A stretch of 64,000 nucleotides of DNA from Pseudoalteromonas marina (GCF_000238335.3 NZ_AHCB03000005.1:1302001-1366000), one strand, 5' to 3'. Shown: positions 45,291 through 55,501, counted from the first letter of the stretch. Numbers and translations are program-made. The notes: generated by a model from the sequence alone, not told the origin.

Positions 45291-46802
45291 ATGAGCACAG
45301 AAATTAAAGTTCCTGTTCTTCCTGAGTCGGTTGCAGATGCTACCGTTGCTACATGGCATGTAAGTGTTGGCGACAAGGTAACTCGTGATCAGAACTTAGT
45401 AGATATTGAGACAGACAAAGTAGTGTTAGAAGTAGTTGCACAACATGACGGTGTAATTACAGAAATCTCTCAAGAAGAGGGTGCTACCGTACTTGGTGAC
45501 CAAGTTATGGGTTTACTTGGCGATGCTGATGCAGCGCCTTCAAGCGAAAGCACATCTTCAAGTGAAGCAGAAAAATCAGAAGACGCGCCATCGGCGCCAT
45601 CAGCACCAGCATCAGAAGGTAAAGAAGTGGACATCAAAGTACCTGTACTCCCAGAATCAGTTGCAGACGCAACAGTTGCTACATGGCATGTTCAACCAGG
45701 AGACGCAGTAACGCGCGATCAAAACCTGGTAGATATCGAAACAGATAAAGTTGTTCTTGAAGTAGTAGCTCAAGAAGACGGTATCATGGGCGACATCATT
45801 AACGCTGAAGGCGATACTGTTCTTGGTGAGCAAGTGATCGGTTCAGTAAAAGCAGGTGGTGCACCTGCAGCTCCTGCTGCTAAAGAAGAGGCGGCTCCTG
45901 CTGCAGATTCAACTGATAGCTCAGATGTATTAACTCCATCTGTTCGTCGTTTAATTGCTGAAAAAGGCCTAGATGCTTCTAAAATTAAAGGAACTGGCAA
46001 AAATGGTCGTGTAACTAAAGAAGACGTTGATACGTTCTTGAAAGCACCTGCACCATCAGCGAAGAAAGCAGAAGCTGCTGCTCCAGTTGCGCCAATGGGT
46101 GATCGTACTCAAAAGCGTGTTCCTATGACACGTTTACGTAAAACGATTGCTAACCGTCTTCTAGAAGCTAAAAACTCTACTGCAATGTTAACTACGTTTA
46201 ACGAAGTTAATATGAAGCCAATCATGGACCTTCGCAAGCAGTACCAAGAAGTATTCGAAAAACGTCACGGTATTCGCTTAGGCTTTATGTCTTTCTACGT
46301 GAAGGCAGTTACTGAAGCACTTAAACGTTTCCCTGATGTAAATGCGTCAATTGATGGGGACGACATTGTCTACCACAATTACTTTGATATCAGCATTGCT
46401 GTTTCTACACCTCGTGGTCTAGTAACACCAGTTCTTAAAGACTGTGATAAGTTATCAGTTGCTGAAATTGAAAAAGGCATTCGTGAATTAGCACTTAAAG
46501 GCCGTGACGGAAAGCTAACGCTTGACGACATGACAGGTGGTAACTTCACTATTACAAATGGTGGTGTATTCGGTTCATTACTATCTACACCTATCATTAA
46601 CTTGCCACAGTCTTCAATTTTGGGAATGCACAAAATTCAAGACCGTCCAATGGCAGTAAATGGTAAAGTTGAAATTCTTCCTATGATGTATTTGGCACTT
46701 TCTTACGATCACCGCCAAATAGATGGTAAAGAATCTGTTGGTTTCTTAGTAACTATTAAAGAGTTACTTGAAGATCCAACTCGCTTATTACTGGATGTTT
46801 AA
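45291..46802 (+). CDS. sucB: 2-oxoglutarate dehydrogenase E2 with two lipoyl domains
   Basis: Dihydrolipoyl succinyltransferase core of the OGDH complex. Unlike E. coli SucB (one lipoyl domain, 405 residues), this 503-residue protein has two near-identical lipoyl domains at about 3-78 and 113-188, repeat offset exactly 110 residues, with lipoyl lysines K43 and K153 in IETDKVV. An Ala/Ser/Pro/Glu linker joins them. The subunit-binding domain is at about 213-250. The catalytic domain (about 270-503) carries the histidine of SYDHRQIDG near 475. The tandem copies look like an internal duplication. A strong terminator follows. Confidence 0.97.
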   Translation: MSTEIKVPVLPESVADATVATWHVSVGDKVTRDQNLVDIETDKVVLEVVAQHDGVITEISQEEGATVLGDQVMGLLGDADAAPSSESTSSSEAEKSEDAPSAPSAPASEGKEVDIKVPVLPESVADATVATWHVQPGDAVTRDQNLVDIETDKVVLEVVAQEDGIMGDIINAEGDTVLGEQVIGSVKAGGAPAAPAAKEEAAPAADSTDSSDVLTPSVRRLIAEKGLDASKIKGTGKNGRVTKEDVDTFLKAPAPSAKKAEAAAPVAPMGDRTQKRVPMTRLRKTIANRLLEAKNSTAMLTTFNEVNMKPIMDLRKQYQEVFEKRHGIRLGFMSFYVKAVTEALKRFPDVNASIDGDDIVYHNYFDISIAVSTPRGLVTPVLKDCDKLSVAEIEKGIRELALKGRDGKLTLDDMTGGNFTITNGGVFGSLLSTPIINLPQSSILGMHKIQDRPMAVNGKVEILPMMYLALSYDHRQIDGKESVGFLVTIKELLEDPTRLLLDV

Positions 46803-46820
46803 TCAAGTAGTATGAAATAT

Positions 46821-46853
46821 AAGCTGTGAACCACAATTCACAGCTTTTTTTTT
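46821..46853 (+). terminator. intrinsic terminator after sucB
   Basis: A 10-bp stem (AAGCTGTGAA with TTCACAGCTT), 6-nt loop, then nine T. It separates sucAB from sucCD. Confidence 0.92.
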
Positions 46854-46874
46854 GCGCCTTTGGTCGTACTGGGG

Positions 46875-46903
46875 TTTTCATGTTAAGCCTTGGCAACTAT
46901 ACT
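46875..46903 (+). promoter_or_regulatory. candidate sucCD promoter
   Basis: TTTTCA (46875-46880), a 17-bp spacer, and TATACT (46898-46903). It lies between the sucB terminator and sucC, with the likely start near 46910 and a leader of about 70 nt. This would make sucCD separately transcribed. Confidence 0.5.
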
Positions 46904-46978
46904 AGGTGCGCAATTTGGGATAGTTGTTTATTGAATAAATATTCAGCTCTTTTAGTATAAAAAATTGGATAAAGCATC

Positions 46979-48145
46979 ATGAATTTGCATGAGTATCAGG
47001 CAAAACAACTTTTTGCCGAATATGGTTTACCAGTTTCTCAAGGTTTCGCTTGCGATACACCTGAAGAAGCTGCAGCAGCTGCTGAAAAAATCGGCGGTGA
47101 TATGTGGGTTGTTAAAACTCAGGTTCACGCAGGTGGACGTGGTAAAGCTGGCGGTGTAAAGCTAGTTAAAACTATCGATGAAGTTAAAGCGTTTGCAGCT
47201 AACTGGTTAGGTAAAAACCTAGTTACTTACCAAACAGACGAAAATGGTCAGCCAGTTGCTAAAATTTTAGTAGAAAGCTGTACAGATATCGCCAACGAAT
47301 TGTACTTAGGTGCAGTAGTTGATCGTGCTTCTCGCAAAGTTGTTTTCATGGCGTCTACTGAAGGCGGTGTTGAAATTGAAACTGTTGCTGAAGAAACACC
47401 AGAACTTATCCACAAAGCTGAGATCGATCCACTAGTAGGTCCTCAAGCTTACCAAGCACGTGAACTTGGTTTCAAATTGGGTCTTAACCCAACACAAATG
47501 AAACAGTTCGTTAAGATCTTCATGGGTCTTGGTAAAATGTTTAACGATTTCGATTTCGCATTACTTGAAATCAACCCGTTAGTAATCACAGACGAAGGTA
47601 ACCTTCACTGTCTTGACGGCAAAATCGGTATCGATGGTAATGCACTTTACCGTCAACCAAAAATCCGTGAGTTCCACGATCCATCTCAAGAAGATGCGCG
47701 TGAAGCACATGCAGCAAGCTTTGAGCTTAACTACGTGGCACTAGATGGCAACGTAGGTTGTATGGTTAACGGTGCAGGCCTAGCAATGGGTACTATGGAC
47801 ATCGTAAACCTACACGGTGGCAAGCCAGCTAACTTCCTAGATGTTGGTGGCGGCGCGACTAAAGAACGTGTTTCTGAAGCATTCAAAATCATCCTTTCTG
47901 ACGACAATGTTAAAGCTGTTTTAGTTAACATCTTTGGCGGTATCGTACGTTGTGACATGATTGCTGAAGGTATCATTGGCGCAGTTAAAGAAGTTGGCGT
48001 AAACGTACCTGTAGTTGTGCGTTTAGAAGGTACTAATGCTGAATTAGGTCGTGAAGTTCTTAAGAGCTCTGACTTAGACATCATCGCTGCTGAATCATTA
48101 ACAGACGCTGCTGAAAAAGTTGTTGCTGCTGCGGAGGGCAAATAA
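46979..48145 (+). CDS. sucC: succinyl-CoA synthetase beta subunit
   Basis: ATP-grasp subunit that, with SucD, makes ATP (or GTP) from succinyl-Co[17 protein letters not shown] start and ATP-grasp glycine loop [13 protein letters not shown] near 53-65 are diagnostic. [15 protein letters not shown] [15 protein letters not shown] near 319 contacts the phosphate region. 388 residues equals E. coli. The stop overlaps the sucD ATG by one base (TAATG). Confidence 0.98.
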   Translation: MNLHEYQAKQLFAEYGLPVSQGFACDTPEEAAAAAEKIGGDMWVVKTQVHAGGRGKAGGVKLVKTIDEVKAFAANWLGKNLVTYQTDENGQPVAKILVESCTDIANELYLGAVVDRASRKVVFMASTEGGVEIETVAEETPELIHKAEIDPLVGPQAYQARELGFKLGLNPTQMKQFVKIFMGLGKMFNDFDFALLEINPLVITDEGNLHCLDGKIGIDGNALYRQPKIREFHDPSQEDAREAHAASFELNYVALDGNVGCMVNGAGLAMGTMDIVNLHGGKPANFLDVGGGATKERVSEAFKIILSDDNVKAVLVNIFGGIVRCDMIAEGIIGAVKEVGVNVPVVVRLEGTNAELGREVLKSSDLDIIAAESLTDAAEKVVAAAEGK

Positions 48146-49017
48146 TGTCTGTATTAATCAATAAAGATACAAAAGTTATCTGTCAGGGTTTCACTGGTGG
48201 CCAAGGTACTTTCCACTCAGAGCAAGCGCTTGAGTACGGTACACAAATGGTTGGTGGTGTTAGCCCAGGTAAAGGCGGTCAAACGCACCTTGGTCTTCCT
48301 GTATTCAACACAGTACGTGATGCAGTACAAAAAACTGGCGCAACTGCTTCAGTTATCTACGTACCAGCACCTTTCTGTAAAGATGCAATCTTAGAAGCAA
48401 TCGATGCTGGCATCGAGCTAATTGTTTGTATCACTGAAGGTATCCCTACACTTGATATGGTTGACGTTAAAGTTAAACTAGATCAAACAGGTACTCGTAT
48501 GATCGGTCCTAACTGTCCAGGTGTTATCACTCCTGGTGAGACTAAGATTGGTATCATGCCTGGTCACATCCACAAGCCTGGTAAAGTAGGTATTGTTTCT
48601 CGCTCTGGTACTTTAACGTACGAAGCGGTTAAGCAAACTACAGATGCTGGTTTTGGTCAGTCTACGTGTGTTGGTATTGGTGGTGATCCAATCCCAGGTA
48701 CTAACTTTATCGACGTTTTAGAAATGTTCGAAAAAGATCCACAAACTGAAGCAATCGTAATGATTGGTGAAATTGGTGGTACTGCAGAAGAAGAAGCTGC
48801 AGAGTACATCAAAGCTAACGTAACTAAACCTGTTGTATCTTACATTGCTGGTGTTACTGCACCAGAAGGTAAGCGTATGGGTCACGCTGGCGCAATCATC
48901 GCAGGCGGTAAAGGTACTGCAGATGAGAAATTTGCTGCATTAGAAGCTGCTGGCGTACAAACTGTACGTTCACTTGCTGATATCGGTAAAGCACTTAAAG
49001 AGAAAACAGGCTGGTAA
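48145..49017 (+). CDS. sucD: succinyl-CoA synthetase alpha subunit
   Basis: CoA-binding subunit that carries the phosphohistidine intermediate, H247 in KRMGHAGAI (E. coli His246 counted without Met). CoA-site [14 protein letters not shown] near 13-26 and [12 protein letters not shown] near 124. 290 residues (E. coli 289). Overlaps sucC by one base, giving coupled synthesis of the two subunits. Confidence 0.98.
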   Translation: MSVLINKDTKVICQGFTGGQGTFHSEQALEYGTQMVGGVSPGKGGQTHLGLPVFNTVRDAVQKTGATASVIYVPAPFCKDAILEAIDAGIELIVCITEGIPTLDMVDVKVKLDQTGTRMIGPNCPGVITPGETKIGIMPGHIHKPGKVGIVSRSGTLTYEAVKQTTDAGFGQSTCVGIGGDPIPGTNFIDVLEMFEKDPQTEAIVMIGEIGGTAEEEAAEYIKANVTKPVVSYIAGVTAPEGKRMGHAGAIIAGGKGTADEKFAALEAAGVQTVRSLADIGKALKEKTGW

Positions 49018-49036
49018 TCAGTTTATTTAATCTTTG

Positions 49037-49063
49037 AAAAGGCTCGCATTTGCGAGCCTTTTT
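49037..49063. terminator. terminator after sucD, possibly bidirectional
   Basis: GGCTCGCA and TGCGAGCC around a TT loop, flanked by AAAA and TTTTT. It ends sucCD and, read on the other strand, the convergent 356-residue gene. Confidence 0.9.
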
Positions 49064-49078
49064 GTTTTGAGCACTTAA

Positions 49079-50149
49079 TTAAAACGGGTAACTGATATGT
49101 TGAAAAAACCTGACGGTTAGATCTTGTCTTTCTTTACTTATATCTAGCTCATCACAAAGTTGAAAAATCGTTTTTTCAACCTGATTCATAAATTTGCCAT
49201 AACCAATTTCTTGCTTGTTATGATTGGCAGCTGCAATAACAAAATGAATTGTTTCAACTAATCTTTGTTCATCGTAAAAGCACTTTAGCTGTGTTTTATC
49301 TGAGTCTATGTCAAAGCTCAGCTTTTGAAGCTCTTCGTTTCCTTCGTTAATATCCACTTTACTATTTCTAACAATAGGTTTGGCACCATTAGCTATTAAT
49401 GCCCCATGTGTTAGCTTATTAAGCTCGCAGCACCGTTTGAAGCTATCTAAAAAGTAATTATAAAATTGATCATAATCGCCATTATTAATTAAAGTTTGAA
49501 ATTGAGTTTTAATAGCCCTTGATACAGGAATAGAAAATGTCGTGTATGTCATCTCTGCATGTTTTTTAGGTATTTCACATTGGCGATTTTGATATCTTGG
49601 GTACAAACTTCTTAATTTGTAGCCGTAGGTTTCTTTGTTTCCTTTATTTTTAGCAAATAAGTCGTAAGTTAAATGTTGATGATCACGCACTTTAAATTGG
49701 GGTTGATCAATAAATAATTGTTCTTGCATTACCGTTAATACTTTTTGGACTTTTTTGTGAAATACAGCGGAGTTAGCTCGTATATCTTCGCCCGTAGCTA
49801 AAAAGAGTAAGCGTACCTTTTTACTTTGCGTGTCTGTTGAATAATAGAGTTTATGTGCCTCGTGATAGCGTGGGTTATAAAATATGAGCATTTGCTTATT
49901 AGTTTCTAACTGATAAGACTCATCATGGAATCTGACAACAGGAAGTTTGTCGTTTGCTAAAATATGCACATTATGGAGCTCATACTCATCGCATGCTGCA
50001 AATAATTGACGTGCTATTCTTTCGTAACAACAGTTTATTGAGTTGAAGCTTAAGTAAAAACTATCGTTAGGGGTAATTTCTGCAAGTAAGTAATGATTAG
50101 CACGTGCATTACTAGGTATATAAACACGGTGCTGGTTAAGTGTAGCCAT
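49079..50149 (-). CDS. hypothetical protein, 356 aa, unrecognised
   Basis: I do not recognise this protein. It has no signal peptide or membrane helix, is mildly basic, and is rich in Tyr, Phe, Asn and Gln. Two halves can be suggested: residues 1-165 with beta-type strands (YLLAEITPNDSFYLSFNS, KKVRLLFLATGED), and 170-356 more helical, including YDQFYNYFLDSFKRCCELNK near 230-250 and a C-terminal charged helix. Cysteines are scattered, with no metal-binding pattern, P-loop or helix-turn-helix that I can see. It stands alone between sucCD and glnS, with 218 bp upstream. Codon use resembles its neighbours. Confidence 0.8.
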   Translation of the reverse strand: MATLNQHRVYIPSNARANHYLLAEITPNDSFYLSFNSINCCYERIARQLFAACDEYELHNVHILANDKLPVVRFHDESYQLETNKQMLIFYNPRYHEAHKLYYSTDTQSKKVRLLFLATGEDIRANSAVFHKKVQKVLTVMQEQLFIDQPQFKVRDHQHLTYDLFAKNKGNKETYGYKLRSLYPRYQNRQCEIPKKHAEMTYTTFSIPVSRAIKTQFQTLINNGDYDQFYNYFLDSFKRCCELNKLTHGALIANGAKPIVRNSKVDINEGNEELQKLSFDIDSDKTQLKCFYDEQRLVETIHFVIAAANHNKQEIGYGKFMNQVEKTIFQLCDELDISKERQDLTVRFFQHISYPF

Positions 50150-50367
50150 CTCTTAATCCTTATAAAGTACGGTATTAACGCACTATAAAGCGCTTCTATG
50201 AATTAAATATTGCGCTAAAACAAACTTTATTCGTTAAAAACAGATTAGATGAATTAAAGTTAATCAATAAGTAAGATAAAGCGTAATCTATTGCTGTATG
50301 TTAGTGACTGTTTTTGTAATAATGCATTAGTTTTGTAATTAAGTAATATTTAGAGGATCGTACTCCT

Positions 50368-52026
50368 ATGGCGGAAATTGAGAATCGCCCAAGTAACTTT
50401 ATTAGAACCCGAATTGATGAAGACTTAGCAAGTAAAAAGCATGCAGCAACGCACACACGATTTCCACCTGAGCCCAATGGTTTTTTACACATAGGCCATG
50501 CAAAATCAATTTGCTTAAATTTCGGTATTGCAAAAGATTATAACGGTTTATGTAACTTACGATTTGACGACACAAACCCAGAAAAAGAAGACATTAACTA
50601 CGTTAATTCTATAAAAGAAGACGTTCAATGGTTAGGTTTTAGCTGGGATGGTGATATCAAGTATTCTTCTAATTATTTTGATATTTTATACGGCTATGCT
50701 GTTGAGCTTATAAACAAAGGGTTAGCTTATGTTTGTTTTTTAACAGCAGACCAAGCACGTGAATACCGCGGAACTTTAACGGAGCCAGGTAAAAATAGTC
50801 CATACAGAGATACATCTCCTGAAGAAAACCTAGCATTATTTGAAAAAATGCGTGCGGGTGGTTTCAAAGAAGGCGAATGTGTTCTTCGTGCAAAAATTGA
50901 TATGGCAAGTTCGTTTATGGTGCTTCGCGATCCAATTATTTATCGTGTTCGTTTTGCTCATCACCATCAAACTGCCGATAAATGGTGTATTTACCCAATG
51001 TACGATTTCACGCATTGTATTTCTGATGCAATCGAGGGTATTACGCACTCACTATGTACACTAGAGTTCCAAGATAATCGTCGTTTATATGACTGGGTAC
51101 TTGATAACATCAGCATTGAATGTCATCCACAGCAAATTGAGTTTTCTCGCTTAAACCTTGAATACACAATTATGTCCAAACGTAAGTTAAATGACCTTGT
51201 TGTAAATAACTACGTTGAAGGTTGGGACGACCCACGTATGCCTACTATTGCAGGTTTACGTCGCCGTGGTTATACACCGGCTTCAATTCGTGAATTTTGT
51301 TTACGAATAGGGGTTACTAAGCAAGAGAACATGGTTGAAATGGGTATGCTAGAAGCGTGTATTCGTGATGACTTAAATGAAAATGCTCCTCGCGCGATGG
51401 CTGTACTGGATCCGGTTAAAGTGATCATCGAAAACTACGATGCAGACACCACAGAAACCTTATCGGTGGCTAATCACCCGAATAAGGAAGAGATGGGTCG
51501 CCGCGATGTGCCATTTACGCGTGAAATATTCATTGAACGAGAAGACTTTAAAGAGCAAGCAAATAATAAGTTTAAACGTTTAGTGCTCGATAAAGAGGTT
51601 CGTTTACGTGGCGCTTATGTTATTAAAGCTAATCGTGTAGAAAAAGACGAAAACGGTGAAATAACCACTATTTATTGTACTTATGATAATGAAACACTAG
51701 GCAAAAACCCAAGTGATGGTCGTAAAGTTAAAGGCGTTATTCATTGGGTATCAGCTTCTGAGGCTATTACAGCTGAAGTTCGTTTGTACGATCGTTTATT
51801 TAATGTGCCAAACCCAGCTGCAGCTGATGAGTTTGAAACAACATTAAATCCAGAATCATTAGTTGTTTTGACTAATGCTAAACTTGAGCCTTCGCTTGCT
51901 AATTCACAAGCAGAGCAGGGGTTTCAGTTTGAACGTACCGGTTACTTTTCAAGAGATTCTAAGTCAGAAAATGTTGTGTTTAACCAAACAGTAGGTCTTC
52001 GTGACTCATGGTCTAAAACACAATAA
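50368..52026 (+). CDS. glnS: glutaminyl-tRNA synthetase
   Basis: Class I aminoacyl-tRNA synthetase charging tRNA-Gln. The HIGH motif is in [15 protein letters not shown] at about 32-46, and the KMSKS-like motif is MSKRK near 269. [10 protein letters not shown] near 70 and the C-terminal anticodon-binding beta-barrels complete it. 552 residues (E. coli 554). Start ATG with GAGG upstream. The 218-bp gap before it is AT-rich with no gene. glnS-fur-fldA order matches E. coli. Confidence 0.98.
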   Translation: MAEIENRPSNFIRTRIDEDLASKKHAATHTRFPPEPNGFLHIGHAKSICLNFGIAKDYNGLCNLRFDDTNPEKEDINYVNSIKEDVQWLGFSWDGDIKYSSNYFDILYGYAVELINKGLAYVCFLTADQAREYRGTLTEPGKNSPYRDTSPEENLALFEKMRAGGFKEGECVLRAKIDMASSFMVLRDPIIYRVRFAHHHQTADKWCIYPMYDFTHCISDAIEGITHSLCTLEFQDNRRLYDWVLDNISIECHPQQIEFSRLNLEYTIMSKRKLNDLVVNNYVEGWDDPRMPTIAGLRRRGYTPASIREFCLRIGVTKQENMVEMGMLEACIRDDLNENAPRAMAVLDPVKVIIENYDADTTETLSVANHPNKEEMGRRDVPFTREIFIEREDFKEQANNKFKRLVLDKEVRLRGAYVIKANRVEKDENGEITTIYCTYDNETLGKNPSDGRKVKGVIHWVSASEAITAEVRLYDRLFNVPNPAAADEFETTLNPESLVVLTNAKLEPSLANSQAEQGFQFERTGYFSRDSKSENVVFNQTVGLRDSWSKTQ

Positions 52027-52085
52027 GCTTATTTTTACTACGCCCGCTCACTTGTGGGTGTAGTAATACTTTAAATAATAGGCAC

Positions 52086-52114
52086 AAAAAAACCTGCAAA
52101 TAGCAGGTTTTTTT
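52086..52114. terminator. bidirectional terminator between glnS and fur
   Basis: AAACCTGC and GCAGGTTT around AAATA, with A-runs left and T-runs right. It serves convergent glnS (+) and fur (-). Confidence 0.92.
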
Positions 52115-52128
52115 ATAGCTAGGATATA

Positions 52129-52572
52129 CTAACTATTTGCATCACTAAACGCTTTACATGCAGCTTTATCATCACACTCTCCGTAAAGGTATAAAGAGTG
52201 GTTTGTTAAAGTAATACCGTTTTCTTGAGCTATTTCAAGCTGGCGACGTTCAATCATCTCATCTTCAAACTCAACAACTTTTCCACACTTTAAACATACT
52301 AAGTGATCGTGGTGAGTACTGCCCGATAATTCAAATACTGATTTCCCGCCTTCAAAGTGATGACGGCTTACAATGCCTGCATCATCAAATTGGTTGAGTA
52401 CGCGATATACAGTTGCAAGGCCAATTTCTTCACCTAAATCCAAAAGAATTTTGTAAACATCTTCAGCACTGATGTGTTGGTTATCTGGAGACTGTAAAAT
52501 CTCTAAAATTTTAATACGCGGTAAAGTCACTTTTAAACCGGCTTTTTTAAGTTCCAAGTTATGATCAGTCAT
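52129..52572 (-). CDS. fur: ferric uptake regulator Fur
   Basis: Iron-responsive repressor. N-terminal winged helix (residues 1-80, GLKVTLPRIKILEIL and EEIGLATVYRVLNQFDDAGIV), metal-site THHDHLVCLKCGKVVEF near 88-104 with the C-x-x-C zinc pair. 147 residues (E. coli 148). The C-terminus has only ECDDKAAC-type cysteines, as in many marine Fur proteins. 186 bp separates it from fldA; no clean Fur box is visible there. Confidence 0.97.
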   Translation of the reverse strand: MTDHNLELKKAGLKVTLPRIKILEILQSPDNQHISAEDVYKILLDLGEEIGLATVYRVLNQFDDAGIVSRHHFEGGKSVFELSGSTHHDHLVCLKCGKVVEFEDEMIERRQLEIAQENGITLTNHSLYLYGECDDKAACKAFSDANS

Positions 52573-52701
52573 TAAATCTGTCTCAATTTTATTTGGTTAT
52601 ACTAGACATCTTGCAAAGATGCTCACGATACATAAGCAACAAATAGGATAACGTGCCTAGGCCTCAAGTGCAAAGAAGAAATGATTTATATTGCAGTAAA
52701 T

Positions 52702-52744
52702 AAAGAAAACGCTAACTGTTTGATAACTATTTAAACAGTTAGCG
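52702..52744 (-). terminator. terminator after fldA
   Basis: On the minus strand, CGCTAACTGTTT pairs with AAACAGTTAGCG across an 11-nt loop and is followed by TTTTCTTTATTT. It separates fldA from fur. Confidence 0.75.
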
Positions 52745-52758
52745 GTATATCGGATGGA

Positions 52759-53286
52759 TTAGTAAGCAAGCTCGCTTAAACACATTTCATCAAATACTTG
52801 AGCAGACCATGCTTTTACGCGTTGCTCTGTGAGTTCTGGTTGACGATCTTCATCAATACCTAAACCGACAAAGTGATTATCGTCTGCCATACCTTTTGAG
52901 GCTTCGAAATCGTAGCCTTCAGTAGGCCAGTGACCTACAACAATAGCACCACGTTCAGTAACAATATCGTTGATCATGCCCATAGCGTCTAAGAAGTATT
53001 CAGCATAATCTTCTTGATCACCACAACCAAAAATAGCAACAAGTTTGCCTTCAAAGTCTACTTCTTCAAGCTCTGGGAAAAAATCATCCCAATCACATTG
53101 TGCTTCGCCGTAGTACCACGTTGGAATACCAAATAAGATTAAATCAAAATCTGCAATCTCTTCTTTAGAGCTTTTTGCAATATCATGCACAGCCACAAGC
53201 TTTTTACCCAATTCTTTTTGGATCATTTTTGCTACGTGTTCTGTGTTACCTGTGTCACTTCCGAAAAAAATGCCTACACTTGCCAT
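52759..53286 (-). CDS. fldA: flavodoxin I (long chain)
   Basis: FMN electron carrier that can replace ferredoxin under low iron. The FMN phosphate loop is GSDTGNTEHVAKMI at 9-22. The aromatic and glycine loops PTWYYGEAQCDWDDF near 55-69 and FGCGDQEDYAEYF near 86-98, with the long-chain insertion, are clear. 175 residues (E. coli 176). The order ybfE-fldA-fur is that of E. coli, where Fur controls flavodoxin-linked functions. Confidence 0.97.
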   Translation of the reverse strand: MASVGIFFGSDTGNTEHVAKMIQKELGKKLVAVHDIAKSSKEEIADFDLILFGIPTWYYGEAQCDWDDFFPELEEVDFEGKLVAIFGCGDQEDYAEYFLDAMGMINDIVTERGAIVVGHWPTEGYDFEASKGMADDNHFVGLGIDEDRQPELTEQRVKAWSAQVFDEMCLSELAY

Positions 53287-53300
53287 GGATTTATAACCTT

Positions 53301-53579
53301 TTATGTATCAATAGCCAATCTTTCTTGTAAAATCGTTTCAATCAGCGCACTGCGGCTAATATTTTGTGCATCTGCCATATCACTTAACGCTTGATACAAC
53401 TGCGATGAAACTTTAAATTCAACACGTTTTAAACCACGTGCTTTGTCTCTTTTTATTTGATTACGTTTATTAACCTTTAACTGCATATCCCGCGAAAGAG
53501 GATTGGTCTTAGGTCGGCCTGGACGCTTTTCGTATTCAAATAAATCGAGTGTTGTTCTATCTGTTTCTGACTTCGCCAT
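53301..53579 (-). CDS. ybfE: YbfE family ribbon-helix-helix-like protein
   Basis: A 92-residue basic protein matching E. coli YbfE, annotated there as LexA-regulated. Pattern: polar N-terminus with RPGRPKTNPLSRD at about 20-32, a basic middle (KRNQIKRDKARGLKRVEFKVS), then a ribbon-helix-helix-like end (SQLYQALSDMADAQNISRSALIETIL) that suggests DNA binding. The frame extends upstream to 53606 into the DUF2788 gene, but the ATG at 53579 follows that gene's stop by 2 bp. No LexA box (CTG-N10-CAG) is seen upstream. Confidence 0.85.
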   Translation of the reverse strand: MAKSETDRTTLDLFEYEKRPGRPKTNPLSRDMQLKVNKRNQIKRDKARGLKRVEFKVSSQLYQALSDMADAQNISRSALIETILQERLAIDT

Positions 53580-53581
53580 GC

Positions 53582-53803
53582 CTAACCTACACCTGCGCCT
53601 TGCCAAAATACTTGAATAAGTCCTTTAGCAATAAAGCCTGAACAGCCTAAAAAGAGTACAGTCCATACTATATAGCGACCAAACTTAGGTACATTACCAC
53701 TTTTAAGTACGTCTTTAATTGCCAAGCCGATGAATATCAAAATACCGGCTAAGCCAAAATACAACCCTAGGGTATCAAATTCGTTAATTAACTGACTGAC
53801 CAT
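53582..53803 (-). CDS. DUF2788 small membrane protein
   Basis: A 73-residue protein of the DUF2788 family with two hydrophobic helices (about 13-33 and 45-67) around a polar basic loop (KDVLKSGNVPKFGRY), so a small inner-membrane protein of unknown function. The frame opens at TTG 53806, directly before the ATG at 53803 that I prefer; AAAGG lies 10 nt upstream. It is probably co-transcribed with ybfE and fldA. The insertion of this gene between ybfF and ybfE is a common marine arrangement. Confidence 0.8.
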   Translation of the reverse strand: MVSQLINEFDTLGLYFGLAGILIFIGLAIKDVLKSGNVPKFGRYIVWTVLFLGCSGFIAKGLIQVFWQGAGVG

Positions 53804-53898
53804 CAACGTATAACCTTTAAATTAAACGGCGCGTACTATAGCACAAAAATATTCATATATTTAGTACGTGCAATCAAAAACAAGCGATTAAAATTACT

Positions 53899-54666
53899 TT
53901 AATTTTGAATTAAAAAGTCACTTATTGCCTTATTTACAGCCATAGGTTTTTGCGCATGTAACCAATGACCTGCACCGTGAATGATTTTTGCTTTCGTATT
54001 CTTGAAACGCGTGACAATTGCAGTGCGGTACTCGGGTAAAATATAATCTGAATCGTTACCTTTGATAAAAAGAGTATCGCACAAACAAGAATTGTTTTCA
54101 TTAACGTTTGAGAGTATATTTGAATATTTCTTATCTAGAACAGGTAAGTTGAATCGCCACGTCAATTTTCCTGCTTCATTTTTAGCTAGGCTTTTTAATA
54201 AAAACTGACGAACGCCAAGTTCGTCAATATAAGGCTGCATTAAATGATCAGCATGCTTTCTGTCTTCTATATGCTCAGATGCAACTGCGTTAAGCGCCTG
54301 CAATATCTTAGTATGCCGCGGTGGGTAGGTAACGGGTGCTATATCAAGCACAATTAATTTTTCAATTAACTCGGGTTGAGTTAATGCAAGCTCCATAGCA
54401 ACCTTGCCACCCATAGAATGACCAATTATATGTGCTTTTTTTATATTCAAGTGTCGAAGTAACTCAACAATGTCTTTTGCCATAGCAGGATAACTCATCT
54501 CATCACTGTGAGGGGAGAGGCCATGGTTTCGCAAATCTACATTGGTAACTGTAAAATGCTCACTTAACGGCTTAGCAATTACGTTCAGGTTTTCTAATGA
54601 ACCAAATAGTCCATGTATTAAAATAACATCAGGACCTTGTCCCAGTTGCTTATAATTTAGCTGCAT
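53899..54666 (-). CDS. ybfF: alpha/beta hydrolase YbfF (acyl-thioester esterase)
   Basis: Cytoplasmic esterase; E. coli YbfF hydrolyses acyl-CoA and short esters. Oxyanion-side HGLFGSLENL at 18-27. Nucleophile S84 in IGHSMGGKVA. The acid and histidine of the triad are likely the Asp near 203-216 (KGNDSDYILPE) and the His in GAGHWLHAQKP near 236. 255 residues (E. coli 254). GGAGC upstream supports the ATG. It is divergent from seqA across 244 bp, as in E. coli. Confidence 0.93.
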   Translation of the reverse strand: MQLNYKQLGQGPDVILIHGLFGSLENLNVIAKPLSEHFTVTNVDLRNHGLSPHSDEMSYPAMAKDIVELLRHLNIKKAHIIGHSMGGKVAMELALTQPELIEKLIVLDIAPVTYPPRHTKILQALNAVASEHIEDRKHADHLMQPYIDELGVRQFLLKSLAKNEAGKLTWRFNLPVLDKKYSNILSNVNENNSCLCDTLFIKGNDSDYILPEYRTAIVTRFKNTKAKIIHGAGHWLHAQKPMAVNKAISDFLIQN

Positions 54667-54862
54667 ACGTTGCTCCTAAAAATTTCGCCTTAGTTTGCCG
54701 AGCAATACTTAAAAAAGCAAAAAATAGTGTCTAATTAACCATTTTATTAAATGATATTCGAAAATTAGAGAAATTGATTGACTAAAAATTTACCTAACTA
54801 GTTATAGATTTTCGAAATGCCTGCGAGTGCTTGTTGTAACTCGCATTTATTATTGGATTGGG

Positions 54863-54868
54863 TATAAT
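54863..54868 (+). promoter_or_regulatory. -10 box of seqA-pgm
   Basis: A perfect TATAAT about 43 nt upstream of the seqA ATG. No good -35 hexamer at 16-18 bp, so strength is uncertain. Confidence 0.4.
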
Positions 54869-54910
54869 CAGGCGTGAGAAAAAAATGTGACCCGTAATGA
54901 CAGGAAGAAC

Positions 54911-55501
54911 ATGAAACAAATCGACATAGACGACGAGTTATATCAATACATTGCCAGCAACACGCAAAGTATTGGTGAAAGTGCATCCACAATTTTGCGT
55001 CGTTTATTAAACATGAGCGGCGAAAAACAATTAACCGCTGACGTAGAAATAACACAAAATCAACAAACAACAACTACATCTGTGCCATCTACTGCGCCAG
55101 AATTAAAGCACGCTGTAGCAGAAGCTGAAGTTCCAAAAACTGTCACACCAGTGAAGCAAAAAAATGCTAACGTTTTTAATGTATTAAATAAAGAAGAACT
55201 AGCAATGCAAAAAGGCGTGGTGGGTCGCTTCTTATTTATTTTAAGTGCTTTTTATCGCACTCATAAATCTGATTTTTCTGCTGTGTTGGATATTAAAGGC
55301 CGTGACCGTGTTTATTTCGCAACGAGCAAAGAAGATTTAGTAAATAGTGGAAGTAGCATGAACCCTAAAAATATCACCGACAGTGAATATTGGGTAATGA
55401 CTAACTCTAATACAACACGCAAAAAAATGATGCTTCATGAAGTAGCTCTTTGCCTAGGTTACAGTGCAGAGCAAGCTGAAAAAATTCGCGATTACCTGTA
55501 A
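54911..55501 (+). CDS. seqA: replication initiation negative regulator SeqA
   Basis: Binds hemimethylated GATC sites after replication, sequestering oriC and organising new DNA. N-terminal multimerisation domain MKQIDIDDELYQYIASNTQ...SASTILRRLL (residues 1-35), a variable Thr/Pro/Lys linker (about 40-85), and a C-terminal DNA-binding domain with TNSNTTRKKMMLHEVALCLGY near 157-177. The frame is open from a GTG at 54887, but AGGAAG at 54902-54907 sets the ATG at 54911 (196 residues; E. coli 181). Presence implies Dam methylation. pgm follows 9 bp on. Confidence 0.96.
   Translation: MKQIDIDDELYQYIASNTQSIGESASTILRRLLNMSGEKQLTADVEITQNQQTTTTSVPSTAPELKHAVAEAEVPKTVTPVKQKNANVFNVLNKEELAMQKGVVGRFLFILSAFYRTHKSDFSAVLDIKGRDRVYFATSKEDLVNSGSSMNPKNITDSEYWVMTNSNTTRKKMMLHEVALCLGYSAEQAEKIRDYL

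Noticed and set aside
47731..48141. 136-codon minus-strand ORF within sucC
   Set aside because: Antisense shadow of a highly conserved gene; Ser/Thr/Pro-rich translation typical of such shadows.
52573..52758. Fur autoregulatory box upstream of fur
   Set aside because: No 19-bp GATAAT-type repeat could be recognised; only a fldA terminator hairpin and AT-rich text are seen.
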